DNA of 64,000 nucleotides, taken from Pseudonocardia bannensis (GTDB taxonomy: Bacteria; Actinomycetota; Actinomycetes; Mycobacteriales; Pseudonocardiaceae). The position numbers and the translations under genes are program-made. The stretch is taken from positions 47,214 through 111,213 of the forward strand of contig NZ_JAAXKZ010000003.1 of NCBI RefSeq assembly GCF_012911875.1. Direction: 5' to 3'. Position 1 is the stretch's first letter. Every line of letters begins with the position of its first letter. Below the pieces are notes generated by a model. It did no database searches. It was given only the letters and a program-made list of their open reading frames with translations, and was not told the DNA's origin. This document shows, piece after piece, positions 43,038-52,742 of the stretch.

Positions 43038-43123
43038 GACTCGCGCACCGGGATCCGGCGACTCGCGGGCGGGGGTACCCCGACTCGCGGGCGGGGATAC
43101 CCCGACTCGCGGGGAGGGTCAGG
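43038..43123. repeat. Imperfect 22-bp tandem repeats at the nadE 3' end
   Basis: Units start at 43038, 43060, 43082 and 43104, each with GACTCGCG. The second and third (GACTCGCGGGCGGGG, then G or A, then TACCCC) differ by one base. The fourth, truncated unit contains the nadE stop codon (43119-43121, minus strand). The array fills much of the gap between nadE and panB. Confidence 0.9.
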
Positions 43124-44858
43124 GGCGCTTCTCGCGCCAGGAGTTGGTGATCGGCAGCCGCCGGTCCCGGCCGAACGCCTTCAGGCTGATCTTGGTGCCC
43201 GGCGGGTACTGGCGACGCTTGTACTCGGCGCGGTCGACCATCCGCACCACCTCCTCGATCAGGCCGGCGTCGAACCCGGCCGCGACCATGTCCTCGAAGC
43301 CGCGGTCGGACTCCACGTAGTCGTCCAGGATGTCGTCGAGCAACGCGTAGTCGGGCAGCGAGTCGGTGTCGAGCTGGTCGGGCCGCAGCTCCGCCGACGG
43401 CGGCTTGGTGATCGAGTCCGGGGGGATCGGCAGGGTCTCGCCACGCTGTTCGGCCTGCTCGTTGCGCCAGCGGGCGAGCTTCCAGACCAGTGTCTTCGGC
43501 ACGTCCTTGATCGGTGCGAAGCCGCCGACGGCGTCGCCGTAGATCGTCGAGTAGCCGACCGCGAGCTCGGTCTTGTTCCCGGTCGCGAGCACCAGGTGCC
43601 CCTCGAGGTTCGACAGCGCCATCAACGTCACGCCGCGCGCGCGGGCCTGCACGTTCTCCTCGGCCAGCCCGGTGAGATCGAGCTGGGAGACGAACACCTC
43701 GACCATGTCGGCGATCGGCTCCACCTGGTAGTGCAGGCCGGTGCGCCGGGCCATGTCGGCGGCGTCGTCCTTGGAGTGCTCGGAGGAGTACTTCGACGGC
43801 ATGGAGACGCCGTGCACCGCGTCCGGGCCCAGCGCGTCGACGGCCAGCGCGGCGACCACCGCGGAGTCGATACCACCGGACAGGCCCAGCACCACCGATC
43901 GGAAGCCGTTCTTGCGCACGTAGTCGCCCAGGCCGGTGACCAGCGCCGACCAGACCTCGGCCTCGTCGGACAGCGGCTCGGCCAGCGTCGGCCCGGCGAT
44001 CGGCGCGCGGTCGGTCACCGGCGCGGCGTCCAGGGTGGAGCGGCGCACCTCGAAGCCGGCCGGGGCCGCCGCCTCGTCCCGGTCGTCGTCCCGGTCGTCG
44101 CGTCCCCCCGGCAGGTCCAGGTCGACGACCAGCAGGTGCTCGACGAACTGCGGCGCCCGCGCCAGCAGAGAGCCCGCCTCGTCCACGACCATCGAGTCGC
44201 CGTCGAAGACCAGCTCGTCCTGCCCGCCGACCAGGTTCACGTACGCCATCGGCGCACCGGCCTCGCGGGCCCGGCTCGCCACGAGCTCCCCGCGGACGTC
44301 GTCCTTGGCCCGCTCGTAGGGCGAGCCGTTGAGACACACCAGCAGGTCGACACCGACCTCGCCGTAGGCCGCGACCGGCCCGCCGTCCTGCCAGATGTCC
44401 TCGCAGATGACCAGGCCCAGGTCGACCCCGCGGTAGCGGATCACGGGCAGGTCGTCGCCGGCGTGGAAGTAGCGGAACTCGTCGAACACGCCGTAGTTGG
44501 GCAGGTGGTGCTTGAAGTAGCGGTCCACGACCCGGCCACGGTGGATGACCGCGGCGGCGTTGCGCGGGCCCACCTCGTCGGCGTCGAGGTACCCGACGAT
44601 CACCAGCAGCTCGCCCAGCCCGGCGTCGGCGAGCTGTCCGGGCAGCGCGTCGAGGGCCTTGCGTGACGCGGCCGTGAACGAGTCGCGCAGGGCGAGGTCC
44701 TCAACCGGATACCCGGTGAGCACCATCTCCGGCAGCGCCACGACGTCGGCGCCGGCGGCCGCCGCGCGGGCGCACTGATCCAACACGATCCGGGTGTTGC
44801 CGGTGATGTCGCCGACGCAGGCGTTGACCTGGGCGAGCGCGATGCGCAGGGGGGTCAT
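43119..44858 (-). CDS. nadE: Glutamine-dependent NAD+ synthetase
   Basis: 579 residues. An N-terminal nitrilase-fold amidase domain carries E44, K116 and C152 (VICEDIW), which release ammonia from glutamine. The C-terminal synthetase domain has the PP-loop SGGIDSA (327-333), MPSKYSSEHSKDDA and TGNKTELAVGYSTIYGD. It amidates deamido-NAD. The length is that of the ~540-580-residue proteobacterial-type enzyme rather than the ~680-residue mycobacterial one. The ATG at 44858 opens the conserved LRIALAQVN strand. It is divergent from the TAP-like peptidase gene. Confidence 0.95.
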   Translation of the reverse strand: MTPLRIALAQVNACVGDITGNTRIVLDQCARAAAAGADVVALPEMVLTGYPVEDLALRDSFTAASRKALDALPGQLADAGLGELLVIVGYLDADEVGPRNAAAVIHRGRVVDRYFKHHLPNYGVFDEFRYFHAGDDLPVIRYRGVDLGLVICEDIWQDGGPVAAYGEVGVDLLVCLNGSPYERAKDDVRGELVASRAREAGAPMAYVNLVGGQDELVFDGDSMVVDEAGSLLARAPQFVEHLLVVDLDLPGGRDDRDDDRDEAAAPAGFEVRRSTLDAAPVTDRAPIAGPTLAEPLSDEAEVWSALVTGLGDYVRKNGFRSVVLGLSGGIDSAVVAALAVDALGPDAVHGVSMPSKYSSEHSKDDAADMARRTGLHYQVEPIADMVEVFVSQLDLTGLAEENVQARARGVTLMALSNLEGHLVLATGNKTELAVGYSTIYGDAVGGFAPIKDVPKTLVWKLARWRNEQAEQRGETLPIPPDSITKPPSAELRPDQLDTDSLPDYALLDDILDDYVESDRGFEDMVAAGFDAGLIEEVVRMVDRAEYKRRQYPPGTKISLKAFGRDRRLPITNSWREKRP

Positions 44859-44929
44859 GACCACGATTCTGCTCCACCCTCCGGCACGGCAGGAGATGCA
44901 TGGGGTCCGACCGCTGGCATGCTGACCCC

Positions 44930-46531
44930 GTGCAGGTTCGCCGCGATCGGTCCCATTCCCGCCCCCCGCTGCTCGCCCTGGCCCTGTCGGCTGCCGTCCT
45001 GATGACCGCCGCGTGTACCGCCGCCGCGCCGGGTTCACCGAACCCGGCCGCGGCGACGACCCCGGACCCGGCGCTGGCGCAGTTCTACGACCAGCACCTG
45101 TCCTGGGGTCCGTGCGAGCCGTTCGCGCAGACCGAGAGCGCCCGGACCGCGTTCGCCGATCCCAAGTTCGACTGCGCCAGGCTCGAGGTCCCGCTCGACT
45201 ACGCCGCACCTGACGGCGAGCGGGCGGAGATCGGCGTGATCCGGCAGAAGGCGCAGGGCCCGGGCCCGAAGGTCGGTTCGCTGCTGACCAACCCGGGCGG
45301 GCCCGGGGTGTCCGGGATGAGCGCGCTGGCCAGCCTCGTCAGCTCCGGTGCCGGGAGCGGTCCGGTCGCGCAGCGGTTCGACCTGATCGGTTTCGACCCG
45401 CGTGGGGTGGGGGCGAGCACGCCCGCCATCGACTGCCTCGACGACCCGGAGTGGGACGCCGAGCGGGCCGACCTCGACGTCGACCCGTCGCCGGCCGGCG
45501 TGGCGCAGACCGAGGCGGAGAACAAGGAGTACGTCGAGCGCTGCGTCTCGCGGACCGGCGTCGATGTGCTGGCCAACGTCGGGACCCGGGACGCGGTGAA
45601 GGACATGGACGTCCTGCGCGCGGCGCTGGGCGATCCGAAGCTGAACTACCTCGGCTACTCCTACGGCACCCGGCTGGGCTCCGCCTACGCCGAGGCCTTC
45701 CCCGGCAACGTGCGGGCGCTCGTGCTCGACGGGGCGCTCGACCCGACGCAGAGCACCGTGGACCGGGTCGTCGCCCAGAACGCCGGGTTCCAGGGCGCCT
45801 TCGACGCCTTCGCCACGTGGTGCAGCCAGCAGGCCACGCCGTGCCCGCTGGGTCAGGATCCGAAGCAGGCGACCACGGTGTTCCAGGCCCTGGTCCGACC
45901 GCTGATCGACAAGCCCATCCCGACCGGTGACGGACGGCAGCTGGGCTTCGGTGACGCGCAGACCGGCGTCTCGCAGGCGCTCTACCTGTCCCAGCTCTAC
46001 CCGTTGCTCAGCCAGGGCATCGCCGGGCTGGCCCGCAACGACGGCTCGATCCTGCTCCGGCTGGCCGACTTCTACTACGACCGCGAGGCCGACGGTAGGT
46101 ACGCGAACACCCTCGAGGCGTTCACCGTGATCGGGTGCGTGGACGAGGAGCGGATCACCGACCGGGCGGAGGCCGCCGAGGTGAACCGGCGGGCGATCGA
46201 GGCCGCCCCGTTCCGTGACCCCGGCCGCGGTGTCGTGGCGGCGCTGGACCAGTGCGCGTTCTGGCCGGTCCCACCGACCAGCCAGCCGCACGTCCCGCAG
46301 GTCGAGGGGCTGCCGCCGACGCTCACGATCTCCGTGACCGGCGACCCGGCGACCCCGTTCCAGGCCGGGGTCGATCTCGCGAAGGCCCTCGGCGGGTCGC
46401 TGCTGAAGGTGCAGGGCAATCAGCACACCGTGGCCCTGCAGGGCGACGCGTGCGTCGACGACATCGTCAGCTCGTACCTGGTCGACCTGACCGTGCCCGC
46501 CGAAGGGGCCGAGTGCAAGCTCTCAGCCTGA
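44930..46531 (+). CDS. Exported alpha/beta-hydrolase, TAP-like peptidase (lipoprotein)
   Basis: 533 residues. The signal peptide ends in a lipobox LMTAAC (Cys ~26), so it is probably membrane-anchored outside. The hydrolase core has LLTNPGGPGVSG (oxyanion region), FDPRGVGAS and the nucleophile elbow GYSYGTRLGS. The C-terminal TAP domain contributes the Asp/His (SVTGDPATPF and GNQHTVA). Paired cysteines (WCSQQATPC, DQCAF) may form disulfides. It resembles the mycobacterial Hip1/CaeA serine peptidases, which lie in the same glnA2/panB neighbourhood. The GTG at 44930 gives a normal n-region (QVRRDRSHSRPP). Confidence 0.9.
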   Translation: MQVRRDRSHSRPPLLALALSAAVLMTAACTAAAPGSPNPAAATTPDPALAQFYDQHLSWGPCEPFAQTESARTAFADPKFDCARLEVPLDYAAPDGERAEIGVIRQKAQGPGPKVGSLLTNPGGPGVSGMSALASLVSSGAGSGPVAQRFDLIGFDPRGVGASTPAIDCLDDPEWDAERADLDVDPSPAGVAQTEAENKEYVERCVSRTGVDVLANVGTRDAVKDMDVLRAALGDPKLNYLGYSYGTRLGSAYAEAFPGNVRALVLDGALDPTQSTVDRVVAQNAGFQGAFDAFATWCSQQATPCPLGQDPKQATTVFQALVRPLIDKPIPTGDGRQLGFGDAQTGVSQALYLSQLYPLLSQGIAGLARNDGSILLRLADFYYDREADGRYANTLEAFTVIGCVDEERITDRAEAAEVNRRAIEAAPFRDPGRGVVAALDQCAFWPVPPTSQPHVPQVEGLPPTLTISVTGDPATPFQAGVDLAKALGGSLLKVQGNQHTVALQGDACVDDIVSSYLVDLTVPAEGAECKLSA

Positions 46532-46591
46532 CCGGTGCCGTGGGCGTCGCGCCGGGCGCGGTGACCGGATTCGCACTCGTCGAGCGGGGAC

Positions 46592-46607
46592 GAAACATTG
46601 CCGTAAC
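46592..46607 (+). promoter_or_regulatory. Possible GlnR-type half sites upstream of glnA2
   Basis: GAAAC, 6 bp, GTAAC, ending 24 bp before the glnA2 ATG. The spacing matches the GTnAC/GAAAC alternation of actinobacterial GlnR boxes, but only two of four half sites are present. Confidence 0.3.
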
Positions 46608-46631
46608 AGGGCGTTCCTAGGCTCGGCGACC

Positions 46632-47975
46632 ATGGACCGCCAGCAGGAATTCGTGCTGCGCACGCTCGAGGAACGCGACATCCGCTTCGTGCGGCTGTGG
46701 TTCACCGACGTGCTCGGCTATCTCAAGTCGGTGGCGGTGGCGCCCGCGGAGCTCGAGGGCGCCTTCGCCGAGGGGATCGGATTCGACGGGTCCGCGATCG
46801 AGGGCTTCGCGCGGGTCTACGAGTCCGACATGGTGGCCCGGCCCGACCCGTCGACGTTCCAGGTGCTGCCGTGGGAGACGGCGAGCGGTGAGCACTACTC
46901 GGCCCGGATGTTCTGCGACATCGCGATGCCCGACGGCTCGCCGTCGTGGGCCGACCCCCGGCACGTGCTCCGCCGGGCGCTGAGCAAGGCCGCCGAGGCC
47001 GGCTTCACCTGCTACGTGCACCCCGAGATCGAGTTCTACCTGCTGCGCGACCTGCCCTCGGACGGGACCTCACCGATCCCGGCCGACTCCGGCGGCTACT
47101 TCGACCAGGCCGCCCACGACGTCGCCCCGCATTTCCGGCGCAACGCGATCGAGACGCTGGAGTCGATGGGCATCTCGGTGGAGTTCAGCCACCACGAGGG
47201 CGGCCCGGGCCAGCAGGAGATCGACCTGCGCTACGCCGACGCGCTGACCATGGCCGACAACATCATGACCTTCCGGTACGTGGTGAAGGAGGTCGCGATC
47301 ACCCAGGGCGTGCGGGCCTCCTTCATGCCCAAGCCGTTCTCCGAACACCCCGGCTCGGCCATGCACACGCACTTCTCGCTGTTCGAGGGCGACCGCAACG
47401 CGTTCCACGATCCGGACGACCCCTACGAGCTCTCCGAGACCGGCAAGGCCTTCGTGGCCGGTGTGCTGCGGCACGCGCGCGAGATGAGCGCGGTGACCAA
47501 CCAGTGGGTCAACTCCTACAAGCGGCTGATCACCGGTGGTGAGGCGCCCACGGCCGTCTGCTGGGGTCACGCCAACCGCTCCGCGCTCGCCCGGGTCCCG
47601 ATGTACTCCCCGGGCAAGTCCTCCACCCGGCGGGTGGAGATCCGCACCCTGGACACCGCGTGCAACCCGTACCTCGCGTTCGCGGTGATCCTCGGCGCCG
47701 GGCTGATGGGCGTCCAGAAGGGCTACGAGCTGCCCCCGCCCACCGAGGACGACGTCTGGTCGCTCACCGAGACCGAGCGCCGGGCGATGGGCTACGAGTC
47801 GCTGCCGCAGAACCTCACCGAGGCCCTCGCGGCGATGGAGCACTCCGAGCTGGTCGCCGAGATCCTCGGTGAGCACGTCTTCGACTTCTTCCTGCGCAAC
47901 AAGCGGCAGGAGTGGGACGGCTACCGGCGCCAGGTCACCCCGTACGAGCTGGCGACCTACCTGCCGGTGCTCTGA
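46632..47975 (+). CDS. glnA2: Glutamine synthetase, GlnA2 type (GSI-alpha)
   Basis: 447 residues, the GlnA2 length (GlnA1 is ~470-480). Catalytic boxes: FDGSAIEGFARVYESDM, HPEIEFYLL (Glu metal ligands), HHEGGPGQQEIDLRY, MPKPFSEHPGSAMHTHFSL and NSYKRLITGGEAP. The region where GSI-beta enzymes carry the adenylylated tyrosine reads GYESLPQNLTEALAAM, without the NLYDLPPEE sequence, so it is probably not regulated by GlnE despite its closeness. It makes glutamine from glutamate and ammonia. A 10-bp hairpin follows the stop at once. Confidence 0.93.
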   Translation: MDRQQEFVLRTLEERDIRFVRLWFTDVLGYLKSVAVAPAELEGAFAEGIGFDGSAIEGFARVYESDMVARPDPSTFQVLPWETASGEHYSARMFCDIAMPDGSPSWADPRHVLRRALSKAAEAGFTCYVHPEIEFYLLRDLPSDGTSPIPADSGGYFDQAAHDVAPHFRRNAIETLESMGISVEFSHHEGGPGQQEIDLRYADALTMADNIMTFRYVVKEVAITQGVRASFMPKPFSEHPGSAMHTHFSLFEGDRNAFHDPDDPYELSETGKAFVAGVLRHAREMSAVTNQWVNSYKRLITGGEAPTAVCWGHANRSALARVPMYSPGKSSTRRVEIRTLDTACNPYLAFAVILGAGLMGVQKGYELPPPTEDDVWSLTETERRAMGYESLPQNLTEALAAMEHSELVAEILGEHVFDFFLRNKRQEWDGYRRQVTPYELATYLPVL

Positions 47976-48001
47976 GCCGGGGCCGCCGCGACGGCCCCGG
48001 C
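47976..48001. terminator. Terminator hairpin after glnA2
   Basis: GCCGGGGCCG and CGGCCCCGGC, a perfect 10-bp stem with a 6-nt loop, starting at the base after the TGA. It may also serve the convergent gene ending at 48026. Confidence 0.75.
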
Positions 48002-48025
48002 CGGTCGGGGAACCGGGCCGGCGGC

Positions 48026-48673
48026 CTACCTGCCGGCCCGGTGATGGCGCACCTGGGCGGCCAGGAACTCGACGCCGGCGCGCAGCGCGGCGACGCCGTC
48101 GGACGTCGACTCGCCCAGCGAACGGACGTCGGCGTCGGTGGTCACGGTGGCGCTGCTGCGGACGCTCGCCCGCAGCTCGGCGGCGATCTCGCAGAGCTGC
48201 TCGGTCCAGCGCTCCGCCTCCGGTAGCGCAGCCTGGACGCGCGCGCCGTCCGGATCGCGCTGCAGCCCGCGCAGATGCCCGTCGAGCGCGGTGGACAGGC
48301 GGCCGAGTTCGCGGTGTTGGTCGGCGACCGTCGCCGAGACCAGCGGTTGCACCGCCGCCGCGGCGAGTTGCCGGTCGGTCTCGGCGACCGCGGCGGTGAG
48401 CCGCTGCCGGAGCCTGGCCGCGGTCCGTTGCGGGCCCTCCGGACCGGCCAGTGCCTGGAACGACGTGCGGGCCTGCTCGATGCGGTGCGACTGCGCCCCG
48501 GCGAAGCTGCGCGCCCGCCGCCACACCCGGCGGACCACGACGATCGTGACGATCAGCAGCACGAGCGCGACCCCCCCGGCCACCGCCAGGAACGTGGGGT
48601 TCGTGAGCAGCTGGACCACCAGCTCCGCGCTGCCGTCCTGGGCCAGCACCGTCGTGTCGGTGTTGCCCGCCAT
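48026..48673 (-). CDS. Single-pass membrane protein of unknown function
   Basis: 215 residues. One transmembrane helix at ~28-48 (FLAVAGGVALVLLIVTIVVV) is followed by a basic RRVWRRARSF stop-transfer and a long cytoplasmic helical domain rich in Ala, Arg, Gln and Glu (coiled-coil-like; ARLRQRLTAAVAETDRQLAAA). No catalytic motif. A good GAGGA site precedes the ATG. It lies between glnA2 and glnE on the opposite strand; any link to nitrogen metabolism is positional only. Confidence 0.75.
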   Translation of the reverse strand: MAGNTDTTVLAQDGSAELVVQLLTNPTFLAVAGGVALVLLIVTIVVVRRVWRRARSFAGAQSHRIEQARTSFQALAGPEGPQRTAARLRQRLTAAVAETDRQLAAAAVQPLVSATVADQHRELGRLSTALDGHLRGLQRDPDGARVQAALPEAERWTEQLCEIAAELRASVRSSATVTTDADVRSLGESTSDGVAALRAGVEFLAAQVRHHRAGR

Positions 48674-48793
48674 CGTGCCTCCTCGTCGCGTGCGCCACTC
48701 CCGGCATCCAGATTACGGATGCGCCGGGCCGGGCGTCCCTGCCGCGCCCCGACCGAGGCGCGACCCGGGGCGGATACGGCAGGATCGACCACC

Positions 48794-51700
48794 GTGACGG
48801 AACGGCGCACCGGTGCATCGCTCGCCCGCCTGGGCCTCACCGAGGCATGGGCCGAGGCGACGCTGATCGAGCTCGGTTGGTGGGCCCGCGACAAACCGGT
48901 CGACGACGCGGCGCCGATCATGTGGGCGCTGGCCCGCAGCCCCGATCCGGACCTGGCGTTGCGCTCGGTCGAACGGCTGGCCCAGGCAGCACCGGACTGG
49001 CGGGACCTGGACGCGGCGCTGCGCACGGACGAGGGCCTGCGCGGCCGGCTGTTCGCCCTGCTGGGCAGCTCGACCGCCCTCGGCGACCACCTCATCACCA
49101 ACCCCGAGCAGTGGCACCAGCTGACCGACGGCCCGGACCGCAGCAACCCCCCGCCCGACCTGGCCCGCCGGACCGCGAACCTGATGCGGGCCGTCGGCGC
49201 CGACCCCGACGCCCCGCCCGCGGGCTCTCCCGGCGGGGCCCGGGCCGCCCTCACCGGCGGCGAAGCCGTCACCGCCCTGCGCACGGCCTACCGCAACGAG
49301 GTGCTCGGGCTCGCCGCCGCCGACCTCGCCGCGGTGGGAGAACCGTCGCTGCCGGTGATGGAGCTCGACGACGTCGCGGCCCAACTCGCCGACCTCGCGA
49401 CCGCGGCACTGCGCGCGGCGCTCGCCGTGGCGGTCGCCGAGGTCGACCCGGAGGGCGAGGCGGCCGACGCGCGGCTCGCAGTGATCGCGATGGGCAAGAC
49501 CGGTGGGCACGAGCTGAACTACGTCAGCGACGTCGACGTCATCTTCGTCGCCGAACCCGCCGACGCCACCGCCACGAAGCTGGCCGGCCGGATGATGCGC
49601 ATCGCGGGCGAAGCGTGCTTCGAGATCGATGCCAACCTGCGTCCGGAGGGCCGGCAGGGCGCGCTGGTCCGGACCCTGGATGCGCACCTGTCGTACTACA
49701 AGCGGTGGGCCAAGACCTGGGAGTTCCAGGCGTTGCTCAAGGCGCGGCCGGCGGCCGGCGACCCGGACCTGGGCCGGGCGTACGCCGACGCCGTCGCCCC
49801 GCTGGTGTGGAACGCCGCGGACCGCGAGGACTTCGTGGCCGACGTGCAGGCGATGCGCCGCCGGGTCGAGGACCACGTGCGGCCCGAGATCGCCGAGCGG
49901 GAGCTCAAACTCGGCCGCGGCGGGCTGCGCGACGTCGAGTTCGCGGTGCAACTGCTGCAACTGGTGCACGGGCGGACCGACGAGGCCCTGCGCTCGCCGT
50001 CCACACTGGAGGCGCTGGCTGCGCTCGCGGACCGCGGGTACGTGGCCCGGGAGGACGGCGCGAACCTGGCCGCGTCCTACCGGTTCCTGCGGCTGCTCGA
50101 ACACCGGCTGCAGCTGCAGCGGATGCGCCGCACCCACCTGCTCCCGGCCGAGGACGACACCGACGCGCTGCGCTGGCTGGCCCGGGCCGCCCGGCTGCGC
50201 TCCGACGGGCGCCGCGACGTGGTCGGCGTGCTGCTCGCGGAGTGGGGCCGCAACGCCCGGCGGGTGCGCCGGCTGCACGAGAAGCTGTTCTACCGGCCGC
50301 TGCTGTCCGCGGTCTCCCGGCTGCCCGCGGACGCCGCCCGGCTCTCGGAGTCGGCGGCGAAGGCCCGGCTGGGGGCACTGGGCTGGGCCTCGCCCGAGGG
50401 CGCGCTCAACCACCTGAGGGCGTTGACCGGCGGGGTGTCGCGGGCGGCGGCGATCCAGCAGACGCTGCTGCCGGTGCTGCTCGACGAGCTCGCGAACAGC
50501 CCCGATCCGGACCGCGGCCTGCTGGCCTACCGCCGGGTGTCCGAGGCGCTGGCGAACACGCCGTGGTACCTGCGGTTGCTGCGCGACGAGGGCGCGGTGG
50601 CCCAGCGGCTGATGCGGCTGCTGGGCACCTCCGCGCTGGTCCCGGACCTGCTGGTGCGCGCCCCTGAGGTGCTCCGGATGCTGGCCTCGCCGGTCGCCGG
50701 TCAGGCCGACGAACTGACCAGGGACCCGGCCGAGGTGGCCGCGTCGTTGCGCACGACGGTGGCCCGCCAGTCCGATCTGGCCGGTGCCGCCGCCAGCGCG
50801 CGCTCGCTGCGGCGCCATGAACTGCTCCGGGTGGCCTGCGCGGATCTGCTCGGGCTGCTCCCGGTCGAGCGGGTGTGCGAGGCGCTGAGCTCGGTGTGGG
50901 TCGCGGTGCTGCAGGCCACCCTGGAGCGGGCCGAGAAGTCCCTCGCCACCGGCGGCCCCCCGCCCGCCCGGATCGCCGTGATCGGGATGGGTCGCCTCGG
51001 CGGGGCCGAGTTGGGCTACGGCAGCGACGCCGACGTGCTGTTCGTCTGCGAGCCGGCGGGGGATGCGAGCGACACCGAGGCCGTCAAGTACGCGACCATG
51101 GTCGCGGAGACCGTCCGTCGCCAGCTCGGTACCCCGAGCCCCGACCCCGCCCTGGTGGTCGACGCCGACCTGCGCCCCGAGGGGCGCTCGGGGGCGTTGG
51201 TCCGCACCTTGGGCTCCTACCGGGAGTACTACGCACGGTGGGCCGAGGTGTGGGAGGCCCAGGCCCTGCTGCGGGCCCGGCCGGTGGCCGGGGACGCCGA
51301 CCTGGGCCGCCGGTTCATCGAGATGGTGGACCCGATCCGGTACCCCGCCGACGGGCTGAGCCCGGCCGCGGTGACCGAGATCCGGCGGATCAAGGCCCGG
51401 GTCGACGCCGAGCGGCTGCCCCGGGGAGCGGACCGCAGTACGCACACGAAGCTGGGCCACGGCGGGCTCGCCGACGTCGAGTGGACCGTGCAACTGCTGC
51501 AGCTCCAGCACGCCGGGGACAATCCCGAGCTGCGCACCACCTCGACGCTGGAGGGGCTGCGCGAAGCGGCCGAGGCCGGCCTGCTCAGCGCCGAAGACGC
51601 CTCCGAGTTGGCCGCCGGCTGGTCCATGGCGACCCGGGCGCGCAACGCGGTGATGCTGGTCAAGGGCAAGCCGGGGGACCAGCTGCCGCGCTCGGGTCGG

Positions 51701-51829
51701 GACCTGGCTGCGGTGGCGAGCGCGCTGGGCTATCCGGCCGGCGACGACCCGGGCATCTTCCTCGACGAGTACCGGCGCACCACCCGCCGCGCCCGGGCGG
51801 TCGTTGAGCGGGTCTTCTACGGCTGGTGA
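48794..51829 (+). CDS. glnE: Bifunctional glutamine synthetase adenylyltransferase/deadenylylase
   Basis: 1011 residues. Two nucleotidyltransferase domains each carry a D-x-D metal site: NYVSDVDVIFV near 245 (deadenylylation half) and LGYGSDADVLFV near 740 (adenylylation half). Both are followed by NLRPEG/DLRPEG and a YYKRWAKTWE or YYARWAEVWE box, and by RGGLRDVEFAVQLLQL and HGGLADVEWTVQLLQL. It attaches or removes AMP on the adenylylatable glutamine synthetase (GlnA1, not in the window). The GTG at 48794 fits the family start; longer upstream reading overlaps the divergent membrane gene. Essential in mycobacteria. Confidence 0.95.
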   Translation: MTERRTGASLARLGLTEAWAEATLIELGWWARDKPVDDAAPIMWALARSPDPDLALRSVERLAQAAPDWRDLDAALRTDEGLRGRLFALLGSSTALGDHLITNPEQWHQLTDGPDRSNPPPDLARRTANLMRAVGADPDAPPAGSPGGARAALTGGEAVTALRTAYRNEVLGLAAADLAAVGEPSLPVMELDDVAAQLADLATAALRAALAVAVAEVDPEGEAADARLAVIAMGKTGGHELNYVSDVDVIFVAEPADATATKLAGRMMRIAGEACFEIDANLRPEGRQGALVRTLDAHLSYYKRWAKTWEFQALLKARPAAGDPDLGRAYADAVAPLVWNAADREDFVADVQAMRRRVEDHVRPEIAERELKLGRGGLRDVEFAVQLLQLVHGRTDEALRSPSTLEALAALADRGYVAREDGANLAASYRFLRLLEHRLQLQRMRRTHLLPAEDDTDALRWLARAARLRSDGRRDVVGVLLAEWGRNARRVRRLHEKLFYRPLLSAVSRLPADAARLSESAAKARLGALGWASPEGALNHLRALTGGVSRAAAIQQTLLPVLLDELANSPDPDRGLLAYRRVSEALANTPWYLRLLRDEGAVAQRLMRLLGTSALVPDLLVRAPEVLRMLASPVAGQADELTRDPAEVAASLRTTVARQSDLAGAAASARSLRRHELLRVACADLLGLLPVERVCEALSSVWVAVLQATLERAEKSLATGGPPPARIAVIGMGRLGGAELGYGSDADVLFVCEPAGDASDTEAVKYATMVAETVRRQLGTPSPDPALVVDADLRPEGRSGALVRTLGSYREYYARWAEVWEAQALLRARPVAGDADLGRRFIEMVDPIRYPADGLSPAAVTEIRRIKARVDAERLPRGADRSTHTKLGHGGLADVEWTVQLLQLQHAGDNPELRTTSTLEGLREAAEAGLLSAEDASELAAGWSMATRARNAVMLVKGKPGDQLPRSGRDLAAVASALGYPAGDDPGIFLDEYRRTTRRARAVVERVFYGW

Positions 51830-52061
51830 CCCCGTGAGTGGACCGGGGTGCCGGAGCGCCCCGGACCACCCACGAGCGCCCGGCGCAGGTGATCAGTCGC
51901 AGCCACCGGCCCTCGCTGTCTCGGCGGACCGGTGGGTCCTGTCGCGGCGACACGGGCGAAGGCATGGTCGACGGCACGGCGCAGTTCGTGCACCAGCAGC
52001 CGGTAGGCCAGCCGTGGCCGGACCTGTCGCCGGACGGGCGCTGCGGGGTTAGCGTCGACCG
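51830..52061. other. Intergenic region, no gene seen
   Basis: 232 bp between glnE and the LysE-type gene. ACCCCG...CGGGGT pairing just after the glnE stop may be a weak terminator; nothing else is recognised. Confidence 0.4.
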
Positions 52062-52700
52062 GTGCCGACGACCGCCGCCACGCTCACCTTCCTGCTCGGT
52101 TCTGTGGCGTTCATCCTGGTGCCGGGGCCGAGCGTCTTGTTCATCGTCGGGCGGGCACTCGCGCACGGCCGCCGGGCGGCCCTGGCCAGCGTCGCCGGGA
52201 ACTGCGCCGGGGTGTCCGTGCTGATCGTCGCGGTCGCGTTCGGTGCGGGGGAGGTCGCGGAGCGGTCCGTCGCCGCGTTCACGGTGCTCAAGCTCGTCGG
52301 CGCCGCGTACCTCTGTTACCTGGGCATTCACACCTTCCGCACCCGCGGTGACCTCGCCGCGGCGCTGGGGGCCGCCCCCGGTCCGGCGGCCGACCGGCGT
52401 GTCTTCGCCCAGGGGGTGCTGGTCGGCGTGACGAACCCGAAGGCGGTGGTGCTGTTCGCTGCCGTGCTGCCGCAGTTCGCCGACCCGGCGGTGGGCAACC
52501 CGGCGACCCAGATGCTCGTGCTCGGGCTGCTGTTCGTGCTGACCGCGTCGGTCCTGGACAGCGTGTGGGGCCTGGCCGCCGGCACCGCCCGGAACTGGTT
52601 CGCGACCTCGCCGCAGCGGCTGCGCCGCCTCGGCGGCGCCGGCGGGCTGATGATGATCGTGATGGGTGCCGGGCTCGCGGTGAGCGGGCGCCGGGACTGA
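52062..52700 (+). CDS. LysE/RhtB-family amino-acid exporter
   Basis: 212 residues, six hydrophobic segments. The family pattern is clear: VAFILVPGPSVLFIVGRAL at the start, KLVGAAYLCYLGIHTFR, GVLVGVTNPKAVVLFAAVLPQF, and a final TM with LMMIVMGAGLA. It exports amino acids or homoserine lactone-like compounds. GTG start at 52062. Convergent with the glutamate ABC operon. Confidence 0.9.
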   Translation: MPTTAATLTFLLGSVAFILVPGPSVLFIVGRALAHGRRAALASVAGNCAGVSVLIVAVAFGAGEVAERSVAAFTVLKLVGAAYLCYLGIHTFRTRGDLAAALGAAPGPAADRRVFAQGVLVGVTNPKAVVLFAAVLPQFADPAVGNPATQMLVLGLLFVLTASVLDSVWGLAAGTARNWFATSPQRLRRLGGAGGLMMIVMGAGLAVSGRRD

Positions 52701-52742
52701 CGCCGAGGTCGCTCGGTGCGGACCGATCGGTGACCGGAGCGC

